Part shown: piece by piece, positions 8,740 through 17,186 of the stretch
How positions within the stretch are numbered: the first letter of the stretch is position 1
Layout of the letters: every line of letters begins with the position of its first letter
DNA from: an uncultured Mediterraneibacter sp.
GTDB taxonomy: Bacteria; Bacillota; Clostridia; Lachnospirales; Lachnospiraceae
Assembly: GCF_934309415.1 (NCBI RefSeq)
Contig: NZ_CAKRDI010000017.1
Location: 1 to 64,000 of the forward strand
Direction: 5' to 3'
DNA: 64,000 nucleotides
The notes under the pieces: generated by a model
Told to the model about the DNA's origin: nothing
Database searches by the model: none
The model's input: only the letters and a program-made list of their open reading frames with translations
Position numbers and translations under genes: made by a program

Positions 8740-9727
8740 GAAAGAAATTTCCATCACTGAATTTGAGAATTTATCCATCGGACAAGCTGAAAATACAGAT
8801 GCCGGTACCGGCTGTACCGTTTTACTTTTCGGGAAGCAAGGTGCCCCGGCCGGATTAGATGTACGTGGCGGTGGTCCTGCCAGCCGCGAAAGCGAACTGT
8901 TAAAACCACTGGCTGCTGCAGATGCCATTCACGCAATCCTTTTGTCAGGTGGCAGTGCATACGGTCTGGATGCTGCCGGCGGAGTTATGCGTTACCTGGA
9001 AGAACATGACATCGGATTCGATGTGGGAGTTGCTAAAGTTCCTCTTGTGTGTCAGTCCTGTCTGTTTGATCTGGCTGTAGCTGATACCCATATTCGTCCA
9101 AATGCTGACATGGCCTATACTGCGTGTAAAAATGCGGAAACCGGAAATTATCGTGACGGTAATTTTGGAGCCGGTACCGGTGCTACTGTCGGAAAACTCT
9201 TAGGTGTTGAACATTGTATGAAGAGCGGAATCGGAAGTTATGCCATACAAACGGGCGAATTAAAGATCGGTGCTTTAGTTGCGGTCAATGCACTCGGAGA
9301 TGTCTGCGACTGGAAAAACGGACAGATTGTATCCGGCCTTTTAGCTGATGATGGTAAAACCTTCTTAGATTCTGAGCTGGTATCCGCACAGAAAATTGAT
9401 ATTGTAGAAAACAAATTTACAGGAAACACAACTTTAGGAGTCATCCTGACGAATGCAGCTTTTCAGAAATCACAGCTTTGCAAAATAGCAGGTATGGCGC
9501 ATGACGGTTACGCCCGTGCCATTCGCCCTGTACACACAACTGCAGATGGAGACAGTATCTACGCAGTTTCTCTTGGAAATGTACCCGCTGATCAGGATGT
9601 TGTCGGAACTCTGGGTGCCCGTGTTATGGCGGAAGCAATCCTGCGTGCCGTACAGACCGCTGAACCGGCGTACGGCTTTCCTGCTGCCTCCCAGCTCAAT
9701 CCGTTATTTGTGAAACACTCACTCTAG
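8738..9727 (+). CDS. P1-family peptidase / NylC-DmpA-like hydrolase
   Basis: These are N-terminal-nucleophile hydrolases that cleave themselves in two, then act as aminopeptidases or amidases on small amides. The expected self-cleavage site is GN-TTLGVILTNA, with Asn230 and Thr231 as the new N-terminal nucleophile. Other family marks are GGGPASRESELL, ILLSGGSAYGLDAAGGV and NFGAGTGATVGK. I start at the ATG at 8738 with CAGGAGA seven bases upstream; the open frame continues upstream but without family features. No signal peptide is seen. The TAG stop is the first codon of a family C/E repeat at 9725. Natural substrate is unknown. Confidence 0.88.
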   Translation: MKEISITEFENLSIGQAENTDAGTGCTVLLFGKQGAPAGLDVRGGGPASRESELLKPLAAADAIHAILLSGGSAYGLDAAGGVMRYLEEHDIGFDVGVAKVPLVCQSCLFDLAVADTHIRPNADMAYTACKNAETGNYRDGNFGAGTGATVGKLLGVEHCMKSGIGSYAIQTGELKIGALVAVNALGDVCDWKNGQIVSGLLADDGKTFLDSELVSAQKIDIVENKFTGNTTLGVILTNAAFQKSQLCKIAGMAHDGYARAIRPVHTTADGDSIYAVSLGNVPADQDVVGTLGARVMAEAILRAVQTAEPAYGFPAASQLNPLFVKHSL

Positions 9728-9932
9728 CGCCTGCGGCGGTCGCTTGCGACATCTTCCTTGTACGCCGCAGTGCGCATCCTCGCGGAGCGTTTTTATATAT
9801 TAGGAAAGAGCACTTTCCTAATATATAAAAAATGCATCTCGTCCTTTTGCCCATAGCAACAGATGAGATGCATAAAACATACCGCAAGGTAAGATATGCA
9901 GATTACAGGAATAATTTTTAAGCCACATTCTG
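9725..9932. repeat. Composite family E/C repeat between convergent genes
   Basis: It starts with TAGCGCCTGCGG and ends with the family E right end (GATTACAGGAATAATTTTTAAGCCACATTCTG). The strong hairpin TATATTAGGAAAG / CTTTCCTAATATA (9790-9832) is flanked by T runs in both directions and may act as a bidirectional terminator. Its two ends supply the stop codons of both neighbours: TAG at 9725-9727 on the plus strand and TAA at 9918-9920 on the minus strand. Confidence 0.8.
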
Positions 9933-10961
9933 AAGCCTGCCTGAATGAACATGAGCATACACAGCCACGCCCAGGCTCACGATCAGCAGAAAATAGAAAT
10001 TCAATCCTCTTGTCACGAGCATGGAAGGAATCAGGTTCATCCCTGTAAATATATTTGCAAAAATGGCTTTATACATCAGTTCTGTAATCCCCTGCGCTCC
10101 CGGAAGCGGCAGCATATCCACTGCAATATACACCGAAGCCTGTAACAGAATGATTTTCAAAGCTGTAGTTCCTTCCAGTCCAAATCCACGGTACACAACA
10201 TACGTCAATACAAAGACACTGCATCTCTGCAAAAATGTAAGCCCGATCACTGTCAGTAAATGGATCGGGTGTATCTTCAACCAGTTCACTGCATTCTGGT
10301 AACTATTGATAAATTCTCTGACGTTCTTCTTTCGTTCTTCTGACGGCCTCATCAGATTCATCCAGATCATCACCGCCTCAAATTTTTCTTCTACTTTCAA
10401 CATAATTCCCGGAAGCAGCATCACTCCGAGGAGCACTGTCACAAGCACAACATTCAATACAAGTCCCAGCAGATACAGCCAGAAATATTTCTGAAGCTGC
10501 ATTCTCAGAGGATGATACCACAACAGCAAAATCCCAAGTCCGATCAGAACAAGAACAAACTTGTACACAACCGCCACTGTCATCAGAACTACTGTGCTGT
10601 CTGCCCCTTTATTTCCGTCTTTATTCATGTAATAAAGCTGTACGGGCTGACCTCCGGTTGCAGACGGTGTGATTCCGGAATAGAAGAAGCCGATAAACGA
10701 ATACTGGATACATCGTAACCAAGAGCTATTGTAATCTGTCCCACGCATCGCCCGGAGCAGGTACCAGATCATGCTTCCCTCTGCACACACATAAAACAGT
10801 GCAAGCAGGACTGCCACCAGAAGACAGACCGGAGACATTTTCAACACTGCCTGCAGGATTTCTTCCGGATTCTGTCCTCGCAGCAACGCATAAAATGTCA
10901 GGAGCATAATCCCCAGAAATACTCCGACTTCTAATATTCTCTTCTTAATCTGAGCATCCAT
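9918..10961 (-). CDS. Flippase-like integral membrane protein (YbhN / LPG synthase TM family)
   Basis: This 347-residue protein with about eight hydrophobic segments matches the lysylphosphatidylglycerol synthetase transmembrane/flippase-like family. Members are thought to move or modify lipids in the inner membrane. The family landmarks GFFYSGITPSATGGQPVQLYYM and DMLPLPGAQGITELMY are clear. It lacks the soluble aminoacyltransferase domain of MprF. It overlaps the papain-like gene by 31 bases and follows a glycosyltransferase, which suggests an envelope lipid or glycolipid role. The stop codon and last residues fall in a repeat. Confidence 0.88.
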   Translation of the reverse strand: MDAQIKKRILEVGVFLGIMLLTFYALLRGQNPEEILQAVLKMSPVCLLVAVLLALFYVCAEGSMIWYLLRAMRGTDYNSSWLRCIQYSFIGFFYSGITPSATGGQPVQLYYMNKDGNKGADSTVVLMTVAVVYKFVLVLIGLGILLLWYHPLRMQLQKYFWLYLLGLVLNVVLVTVLLGVMLLPGIMLKVEEKFEAVMIWMNLMRPSEERKKNVREFINSYQNAVNWLKIHPIHLLTVIGLTFLQRCSVFVLTYVVYRGFGLEGTTALKIILLQASVYIAVDMLPLPGAQGITELMYKAIFANIFTGMNLIPSMLVTRGLNFYFLLIVSLGVAVYAHVHSGRLQNVA

Positions 10962-11527
10962 AACGCCTTTGCCACCTTCCAGAATTCTCCTTCTGCTTCC
11001 TTCTCATCCACCAGTTCCCATAATCCGCCTTCAAATATCTTCCGTTCTCCAAACTGCTCCATAAAATCCTTCGGAGTCACCAGTGAGAAATGTTTTTCCC
11101 ATTGCCATACTCCTGTCTCTTCCAGAAGTTTCGCTATAAAAGAAGAACAAGTATAATGATTCTTCTGATAAAACGGACGGTTCAGTAAAATAAAAGGAAG
11201 CCCTAACACTGCATAATGATAACTGTAGCGTTCCTCCATTGTTTCTCTTAAAATGGTCCGGATCTGCATTTTCTGTTCCTCTGTACAAGAGACTTTACAG
11301 ATCATATAATCCGCCTGTGGAAATACTTTCAGGATGTTCTGTTTTTCTTCTTTTTCAAATCCTGCCAGCAACGGAATGGCCGGATGTCTTCTTCCTACAC
11401 TGTAAGCCTCTTCCAGTTCCGGATCCATGGAAATCACCACATGGATATATTTCTGCTGAATCACACGGCGGATAATCCCGGCAAATATCCCTGGTGTATC
11501 CACAAATGCAATATAAATCTCTGACAT
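10931..11527 (-). CDS. Papain-like (NlpC/P60 superfamily, permuted) hydrolase
   Basis: The 198-residue product has a His in an HVVISMD strand (His29) and a Cys in NHYTCSSFIAKLLEETG (Cys127). This order fits the permuted papain-like peptidase/acyltransferase group. There is no signal peptide, so it probably acts inside the cell or at the inner face of the membrane. It is coupled by overlap to the flippase-like gene downstream and lies 17 bases after the glycosyltransferase. Function is unknown. The catalytic assignment is my inference from the His/Cys context. Confidence 0.65.
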   Translation of the reverse strand: MSEIYIAFVDTPGIFAGIIRRVIQQKYIHVVISMDPELEEAYSVGRRHPAIPLLAGFEKEEKQNILKVFPQADYMICKVSCTEEQKMQIRTILRETMEERYSYHYAVLGLPFILLNRPFYQKNHYTCSSFIAKLLEETGVWQWEKHFSLVTPKDFMEQFGERKIFEGGLWELVDEKEAEGEFWKVAKALWMLRLRREY

Positions 11528-11544
11528 ATCTTTTCTCCTCTCTT

Positions 11545-12579
11545 TTACTGGAACTGATAAATCTTTCTTGCAAGACGATATCCTCCCACAGTCAGTCCTC
11601 CACCGATTCTTCCCGGCAGATAAGTCAGTCCGCTCAGTGTCGAATAACGCAGTCTGTAATAGAGGTCTTTATCATATTCCTTGACCCTCAGCCACATCGC
11701 TTTTCTCTTTTCCCACGCTTCTGCAGTCCGGATCAGAAGCAGATGAATGGAGGAGATTGACAACATAATGGAAATATTTCTTCTCATATAAGCAGCCAGT
11801 TTCGGATATTTCTGTTTCACCTCATTCAGATCTACACATCTTGATACTAGATCCGTCACCTTAATCTGCTGATCAATTCTCTTCATCAGAACTTTTTCAT
11901 TCACAGACTGATCCTCTCTTCCAAGATAATAGTGATACAGATCCAAATCCATATAGTACAGGTTTTCCGCATACGGAAGCGGCTGATAAGAGAACAGATT
12001 ATCCACATAAAATGTATGCTCCGGAAGTTTCACGCCGGATTTTCTCAATACTTCTGTTCGGAACATCAGTGCATGCATGATCAGATACTGGGATGGACGA
12101 AAATGCCGGATTCCGTTCCAGTCACACATCGATTCTTCCGGAAATACGTTTTTGTAATCCATCACACGCTGTTTTCCTTCATCTAAATGATCATAAATAT
12201 AATTGCAGATAAATAAGTCCGGAATCTTTCTGCTTTCCTTCTCACCGCAAAACTCTTTGATCTTCGCAAGCAGTTTCAGATATGCCTCCCGGTCAAGCCA
12301 GTCATCCGAATCTACCACTTTAAAATAAATACCACGCGCCAGTTCCAGACCTTTGTTCACTCCTGAACCGTGTCCTCCATTTTTCTTGTGCACCACGCGG
12401 ACAATATCCGGAAACGCTATCTCATACTCATCCGCAATCTGTGCTGTTCCATCTGTAGATCCATCATCAACCAGAATGATTTCCACATCTCTTCCGCCCT
12501 CCAGAAGAGAATCTACACATCTTCTCATATAACTTTCTGAATTATAACAAGGGACTGTAATTGTCATATACTTTTTCAT
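11545..12579 (-). CDS. Family 2 glycosyltransferase
   Basis: It is a GT-A fold enzyme that transfers a sugar from a nucleotide sugar, probably to an envelope acceptor. The N-terminal half shows TVPCYNSESYMRRCVDSLL, VDDGSTDGTAQIADEY and the metal-binding KVVDSDDWLD. I choose the ATG at 12579 because GGAGAG lies six bases upstream; the ATG at 12585 would abut it. It is the first gene of the cluster with the papain-like and flippase-like genes. No membrane segment is clear. Sugar donor and acceptor cannot be told from sequence. Confidence 0.9.
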   Translation of the reverse strand: MKKYMTITVPCYNSESYMRRCVDSLLEGGRDVEIILVDDGSTDGTAQIADEYEIAFPDIVRVVHKKNGGHGSGVNKGLELARGIYFKVVDSDDWLDREAYLKLLAKIKEFCGEKESRKIPDLFICNYIYDHLDEGKQRVMDYKNVFPEESMCDWNGIRHFRPSQYLIMHALMFRTEVLRKSGVKLPEHTFYVDNLFSYQPLPYAENLYYMDLDLYHYYLGREDQSVNEKVLMKRIDQQIKVTDLVSRCVDLNEVKQKYPKLAAYMRRNISIMLSISSIHLLLIRTAEAWEKRKAMWLRVKEYDKDLYYRLRYSTLSGLTYLPGRIGGGLTVGGYRLARKIYQFQ

Positions 12580-13193
12580 ACCCATCTCTCCATTCTCTGT
12601 ATTTTTGTTGTCGTTCCTATCACTTGTAACTAATAACATTCATTTTTTCTTTTTCATTTTTCAGGATTTTCATAACCTTTTTCTAAGCATACCGTTATTT
12701 CTGTAGTTCCTGTTCAGCCACAATTTTCTGCTAAAATCCTTTTCTCTTGAGCTGTTCTTTATTTTCAGAACTTTTTATTTTATACTCTCCCCATGAAGTG
12801 GAATCATATTTTCCTGATATATCAATCATAAAAAAAGGTTCTTAAGATACCTTTTGTACATTCCTTAAGAAATCTAAAAGAAAGTTAAAACAATTCTTTA
12901 ACTCTGACTTTTTATCTTACGTTTTTGTCATAAATATGAATTCTTTTTAAAAATTGTTTAGATATGCTTGAGAATTTGATTAAAACGTTATACCATAGTA
13001 AAGATATTTCGTGACCAGTCACCTGGAAGTACACTAAATACATCTGAAATCATTTTCTATGAAGTAAAAATCGGGAAGAAATTTTTCAGATGCATTCCAG
13101 AATCTGTTTATGAAATAATTTTAACAGCCGTTGTTTTTACACGCTGTAAACGAAACTTATTCCGATATAAATTAAGAAAGTGAGGGATCTCTC
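12580..13193. other. AT-rich intergenic region with a weak candidate promoter
   Basis: No gene is seen in this 614-base stretch between divergent genes. On the plus strand TTGAGA (12968-12973), a 17-base spacer and TACCAT (12991-12996) could be the promoter of the Asp/Tyr-repeat protein, leaving a leader of about 190 bases. An imperfect repeat TTCTTAAGATACC / TTCCTTAAGAAATC lies near 12838-12880. Confidence 0.4.
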
Positions 13194-14480
13194 ATGAGCC
13201 AGAAGAAAAACCTTTCTGACATGTTTGATGATGATTTCGAAGTTACATATGAAGAAGAACCGCGAGTTTCACTGAACGATTCCGACCATGCAGAAAACAC
13301 GCAGCGTTTTGGACAGACCCGTGTTTTCAATGGGAATTCATCTTCTGATACCATTGTTATGGACAGTCCATATCATGCATCCGATCATGGAAACGATGAT
13401 TATAACAACACTTCTAATAATCGGTATGATCATGATTACACCGATGACTATGACGATGATTATGATAACCGATACGATAATAATTATAACGATGGTTACG
13501 GTGATCGGTACGATGACGATTACGACGATGATTATGATGACCGGTATGATGACGACTACGACGATGATTATGATGACCGGTATGATGACAACTACGACGA
13601 TGATTACGATAACCGGTATGATGACGACTATGACGATGATTACGATGACCGGTATGATGACGACTATGATGATGATTACGATGATCGTTATAATCGTCGC
13701 AATACCAGCAATAGCCGCCGTTCCGGTTCATCCGACCGTCGCGGCAATCAAAGAAACAGTCGTCAGGACGACTCATATGATGATCGCAGAAGCAGCCGCC
13801 AGAATGATCCATACGACGACCGCAGAAACAACCGTCAGGATGATCCATACGGAAATCGCAGAAATAATTCCAGTAACCGAAACAATCGCTACAATGACCG
13901 TTATGATGACCGCTACGATAATGACCGTGGCAGCCGGAAATCAAAGAAACGCAGACGTGGCGGAGGCGGAGTTCCGCTTGCAGCTCCGATCAAACAGGGG
14001 GGAAAGGCATTATCACACCTTACCAGTATCCTGCTGCAGCAGTTGTCTGTCATTCTGATCATCGTTACTACTGCTTATGTGCTTTATAATTTCTGGCGCG
14101 CAAGCACACCTTACGGAGATATTGCAGAGGCGATCAAGACACAGAAAATTTCAAGAACACTTGCTGCTTATGTAAGTGTGGCAGGCATTTACCTTTTCTG
14201 TGAATTTATTTCCCTGTTATGGACGATGACCCGTGTACGTGTAAGAAACGGAATGGATACCTGGCGCGAAGATACCGGTCGAGGATTTCTTTCCTTTATC
14301 ATGGTCTTCGTAATTTCCTATATCTGTTTTCTGTTCAGCCCACTGCTGCCGGACTCTCCTGATATCGTTTATGGAGTCAAAGGAGCATTGGATGTATATG
14401 GTTCGCTTCACAACGGATTGCTCGGACTGTGTGCCGCAGGTGCAGTTTCCTGCCTGATCAGACGATATAAAAGTCACTAA
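13194..14480 (+). CDS. Membrane protein with a long Asp/Tyr/Arg low-complexity domain
   Basis: I do not recognise a family. The 428 residues fall into four parts: a short acidic N-terminus (MSQKKNLSDMFDDDFE), an acidic Asp/Tyr domain coded by about six tandem 36-base units (13470-13685, unit RYDDDYDDDYDD), a basic Arg/Asn/Ser domain with three further 12-residue units (13761-13868, unit RQDDPYDDRRNN), and a hydrophobic C-terminal domain of about 150 residues with roughly four membrane spans. KSKKRRRGGGG before the membrane part suggests a cytoplasmic N-terminus. The start has GTGAGG upstream. The TAA stop lies in the target duplication of the family A insertion that follows. Confidence 0.8.
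   Translation: MSQKKNLSDMFDDDFEVTYEEEPRVSLNDSDHAENTQRFGQTRVFNGNSSSDTIVMDSPYHASDHGNDDYNNTSNNRYDHDYTDDYDDDYDNRYDNNYNDGYGDRYDDDYDDDYDDRYDDDYDDDYDDRYDDNYDDDYDNRYDDDYDDDYDDRYDDDYDDDYDDRYNRRNTSNSRRSGSSDRRGNQRNSRQDDSYDDRRSSRQNDPYDDRRNNRQDDPYGNRRNNSSNRNNRYNDRYDDRYDNDRGSRKSKKRRRGGGGVPLAAPIKQGGKALSHLTSILLQQLSVILIIVTTAYVLYNFWRASTPYGDIAEAIKTQKISRTLAAYVSVAGIYLFCEFISLLWTMTRVRVRNGMDTWREDTGRGFLSFIMVFVISYICFLFSPLLPDSPDIVYGVKGALDVYGSLHNGLLGLCAAGAVSCLIRRYKSH
13470..13685 (+). repeat. Coding minisatellite, six 36-base units
   Basis: Units begin CGGTATGATGAC and run 13470, 13506, 13542-13543 and onward every 36 bases. The last five are close copies, differing mostly at third codon positions or by Asp/Asn changes. 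Copy number is likely to vary between strains. Confidence 0.9.
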
Positions 14481-14483
14481 ATT

Positions 14484-14626
14484 GTTACTGTTCACTCCCA
14501 TGTCAATCACTCCGCTGATTGGCATGGAGGATGCACGTTTTGTCCTGAATGTATCTCGCCCATCGCCGTAGGCGATTCTAAATGGCGAGATACGTTACTG
14601 TTTGCAGGTTACCTGTGAACAGTAAC
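14484..14626. repeat. Family A element, subtype II, with target duplication
   Basis: The ends are GTTACTGTTCA and TGAACAGTAAC. The direct repeat ACTAAATT flanks it (14476-14483 and 14627-14634). The inner stems are GTATCTCGCC/GGCGAGATAC (reading from the right) and CATGTCAATCA/TGATTGGCATG. Confidence 0.9.
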
Positions 14627-14672
14627 ACTAAATTCATTTAAATCACTTACATCAATAAAAACAACAGAAGCA

Positions 14673-14724
14673 AAAAAGATACCGTACTCTGAACTTTATT
14701 TCAATCAGAATACGGTATCTTTTT
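14673..14724. terminator. Bidirectional terminator
   Basis: The stem GATACCGTA / TACGGTATC has an A run before it (14673-14678) and a T run after it, so it can end transcripts from both sides: the repeat-protein gene and the cupin/kinase operon. A partial family A hairpin lies at about 14774-14805. Confidence 0.85.
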
Positions 14725-14871
14725 GTTGTTGTGAGTTTATATTTAAAATTTTAATCCCCTCGCATCTTCAATCGTTACTATTTACAACATAGCTGCAAAC
14801 AGCACCCTTTGATCTTCAGACGCGATTCCTTCTTGTTCCATACTTCAAAGTCTGTCTGAAAATTATCTTTC

Positions 14872-15207
14872 TCAGTCTTTGATGATCAATGCCATAAATA
14901 CAAGATCTGTGTCTCCTGTATTTGTGATTCCGTGGCCATAGCCATCCGGAGTGAATGTTCTGTCTCCGACTGTTACCGGACGGATCTGTCCATTGTCATC
15001 ATAGTTTCCCTGACCTTTGATGATATAATATGTCTCGCTCTCACCATGGTGCTCATGGTATCCGAGAGAACATCCTGGTTCAATCGTTACTTCTGCGTAA
15101 AGTCCACATTTTCCATTCAGCTCTTTCTCTTCAAGAATATGCTTAATGATCACATGTCCTTTTCCGCCACTTGCATTTTCTCTTCTTTCTACTCTGAGTT
15201 CGCTCAT
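14872..15207 (-). CDS. Small cupin-domain protein
   Basis: A single-domain cupin of 111 residues. The metal-site motif is in GYHEHHGESETYYIIKGQG (about 50-68) and the second cupin motif in FTPDGYGHGITNTGD. Such proteins are isomerases, binding proteins or regulators, and nothing here fixes the activity. It lies downstream of the carbohydrate kinase on the same strand with a 210-base gap that shows no clear terminator. It may therefore belong to the carbohydrate operon, for example as a sugar-phosphate isomerase or sensor; that is inference. Confidence 0.85.
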   Translation of the reverse strand: MSELRVERRENASGGKGHVIIKHILEEKELNGKCGLYAEVTIEPGCSLGYHEHHGESETYYIIKGQGNYDDNGQIRPVTVGDRTFTPDGYGHGITNTGDTDLVFMALIIKD

Positions 15208-15417
15208 CTGTCTTCCTCCATATTCTGCATAAATTGCTGAATTCTGCGCCGTAAGATGTCGTCAATTCAAAACGTATCCTTTCAGATCACTCCACATAAT
15301 GCCAGCCCCGAAACTGAAACGTTACAACAACTCTCGCAGTAAAACAGATCAGGTTTTGCCTTGTCCCTGATTTTCTTCAGCTTCTTTTATCATAAACCTA
15401 TTACATTATTTATGCAA

Positions 15418-16890
15418 TCATATATTCCCGACAGCTTCCTTCCAGCCCTGGTACTTTCTTTCTCTTACTTCTTCCTTCATTTCAGGAGAATATGTCTTTC
15501 TCTCCATTTTGGAGAATAGATCCATGTTATAGATGCCCATGGCGATTCCTGCTGCATAAGCTGCACCGATTCCGGAGAGTTCTTCTGCCTGTGGAACCAG
15601 CACATCTCCATTTAAGATGTCACTCTGGAACTGCATCAGATAAGCATTTTTCGTCGGACCTCCGTCTACGCGCAGTCCGCGGACCGGTGCGCCGGCATCT
15701 GCTTCCATCGCTCTGACTACATCGGTAATCTGGTAAGCAATACATTCGATTCCCGCACGTACGATCTCTGCTTTTCCGGTTGTTCTTGTAATTCCTGTCA
15801 GAGCTGCTTTTGCGTTGCTCTTCCAGTGTGGTGCACCAAGTCCTGTAAATGCCGGTACAAGATACAGCTCATCATCTGCTTTTGCTTCTCTGCAAAGTGC
15901 TTCTGTCTCTCCCGGAGAATCGATGAGACGTACATCATCTTTTAACCAGGAAATAACTGCTCCTGTATAATTGATATTTCCTTCCAGAACATAATTCACT
16001 TTTCCGTTCATGCCCCAGGCAAGGGAAGTTACCACTCCATGTGTGCTCAGTACCGGTGTCTCTCCGATATTCATCATAATAGAAGAACCTGTTCCGTAAG
16101 TTGCTTTGATATCTCCTCTTCCAAGACATCCCTGACCGAACAATGCGCCATGAGAATCTCCCAGTACTGCATGGATCGGAATTGGTTTTTCAAAGAATCC
16201 TTCAAAATCTGTCTGTCCAAATTCGCTGTCAGAATCACATACCTGCGGCAGATCTTCCGGCTGAATTCCAAACAGGCCACAAATCTCTTCGTCCCATTTC
16301 AGGTCAAAGATGTTGAATAACTGTGTACGTGATGCATTGGAATAATCTGTCTTATACTCTTTTCCCTTTGTCAGGCGATAGACAAGCCAGGTGTCAATCG
16401 TTCCAAAGCAAAGACGGTGCTGTGCTGCAAGCTCCTGCCCCTGCTCTGTATTTTCCAGAAGCCAGGTCATCTTCGCAGCCGGGAAATAAGGAGACAGACG
16501 AAGTCCTGTCTTCTCCCGGATCTTTTCTGCTGCTGCCTGAATCTCCGGGCGTTCACAGATTTCAGTTGCCCTGGAACACTGCCATACAATTGCATCTGCG
16601 ATCGGCTCATTTGTCATTTTATTCCAGATCAGAGTGGTCTCTCTCTGGTTACTGATTCCAATTCCCTGTACAAGAGAACGGTCAATCCCTGCTTCTTCCA
16701 CAAGATCCTTCACAACGCGGATCGTATTTCTGTAGATTTCTTCCGGATCATGAGATACCCAGCCTTTTTCATTGACGATCTGACGATGCGCCATATCCGT
16801 TCTGCGAATCAGATTTCCTTCCTGATCAAACAGAAGTGCTTTCGTTCCCTGCGTACTCTGATCAATACTGATAATATATTTCTTTTCCAT
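15418..16890 (-). CDS. FGGY-family carbohydrate kinase, glycerol kinase-like
   Basis: The 490-residue protein is an ATP-dependent sugar or polyol kinase. The N-terminal phosphate loop is DQSTQGTKALLFD rather than the DQGTTSSR form of classical GlpK. The residues that hold glycerol in GlpK nevertheless seem kept: Arg-Glu in SNQRETTLIW, Trp in AIVWQCSR, Tyr in RLSPYFPAAK and Asp in GDSHGALFGQ. The second domain has YGTGSSIMMN and GLRVDGGPTKN. It lies downstream of the split transketolase genes, separated by a family B element. The substrate may be glycerol, or a ketose made by the isomerase-like protein; sequence alone does not decide. Confidence 0.85.
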   Translation of the reverse strand: MEKKYIISIDQSTQGTKALLFDQEGNLIRRTDMAHRQIVNEKGWVSHDPEEIYRNTIRVVKDLVEEAGIDRSLVQGIGISNQRETTLIWNKMTNEPIADAIVWQCSRATEICERPEIQAAAEKIREKTGLRLSPYFPAAKMTWLLENTEQGQELAAQHRLCFGTIDTWLVYRLTKGKEYKTDYSNASRTQLFNIFDLKWDEEICGLFGIQPEDLPQVCDSDSEFGQTDFEGFFEKPIPIHAVLGDSHGALFGQGCLGRGDIKATYGTGSSIMMNIGETPVLSTHGVVTSLAWGMNGKVNYVLEGNINYTGAVISWLKDDVRLIDSPGETEALCREAKADDELYLVPAFTGLGAPHWKSNAKAALTGITRTTGKAEIVRAGIECIAYQITDVVRAMEADAGAPVRGLRVDGGPTKNAYLMQFQSDILNGDVLVPQAEELSGIGAAYAAGIAMGIYNMDLFSKMERKTYSPEMKEEVRERKYQGWKEAVGNI

Positions 16891-16945
16891 TCTATAATAT
16901 CCTCTTATTTATAATATCCTCTTACCCCAAAACAATCTTCAACCA

Positions 16946-17087
16946 GTACATCGTTTCGTAAATAACTATACCAATCGCAGGATGCGGATTCGCGTGTACA
17001 GATGAAAAAGCCTCAGCCTACGTTTTTTCATCTGTGCAATCGGATTCGCAAACAAGTAATGGTATAGTTATTTTGAAAACGATGTGC
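16946..17087. repeat. Family B palindromic element
   Basis: The inverted ends are ACATCGTTTCGTAAATAACTATACC / GGTATAGTTATTTTGAAAACGATGT (about 25 bp, few mismatches). CCAG occurs just before and just after it, and the right flank is the family E motif GCGTGTGTCTGAAAAAT. It lies between the transketolase genes and the kinase. A degenerate family A central stem follows at about 17125-17170. Confidence 0.85.
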
Positions 17088-17186
17088 CAGCGTGTGTCTG
17101 AAAAATACTTTCCATAAACAGCAATGCATCCCGCCATTTAGAATCGCCGATGGCGACAGGCGAGATGCATTGAGATAGATTCGTTA

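Noticed and set aside
13470..13685. Regular 36-base repeats that could suggest a CRISPR array
   Set aside because: The units are contiguous without unique spacers and are in frame in a protein gene; no cas gene is present.
13414..13944. Long His/Arg-rich open frame antisense to the Asp/Tyr repeat gene
   Set aside because: It is the mirror of the tandem GAT/TAT codons; it has no ribosome site and its repeats only reflect the coding strand.
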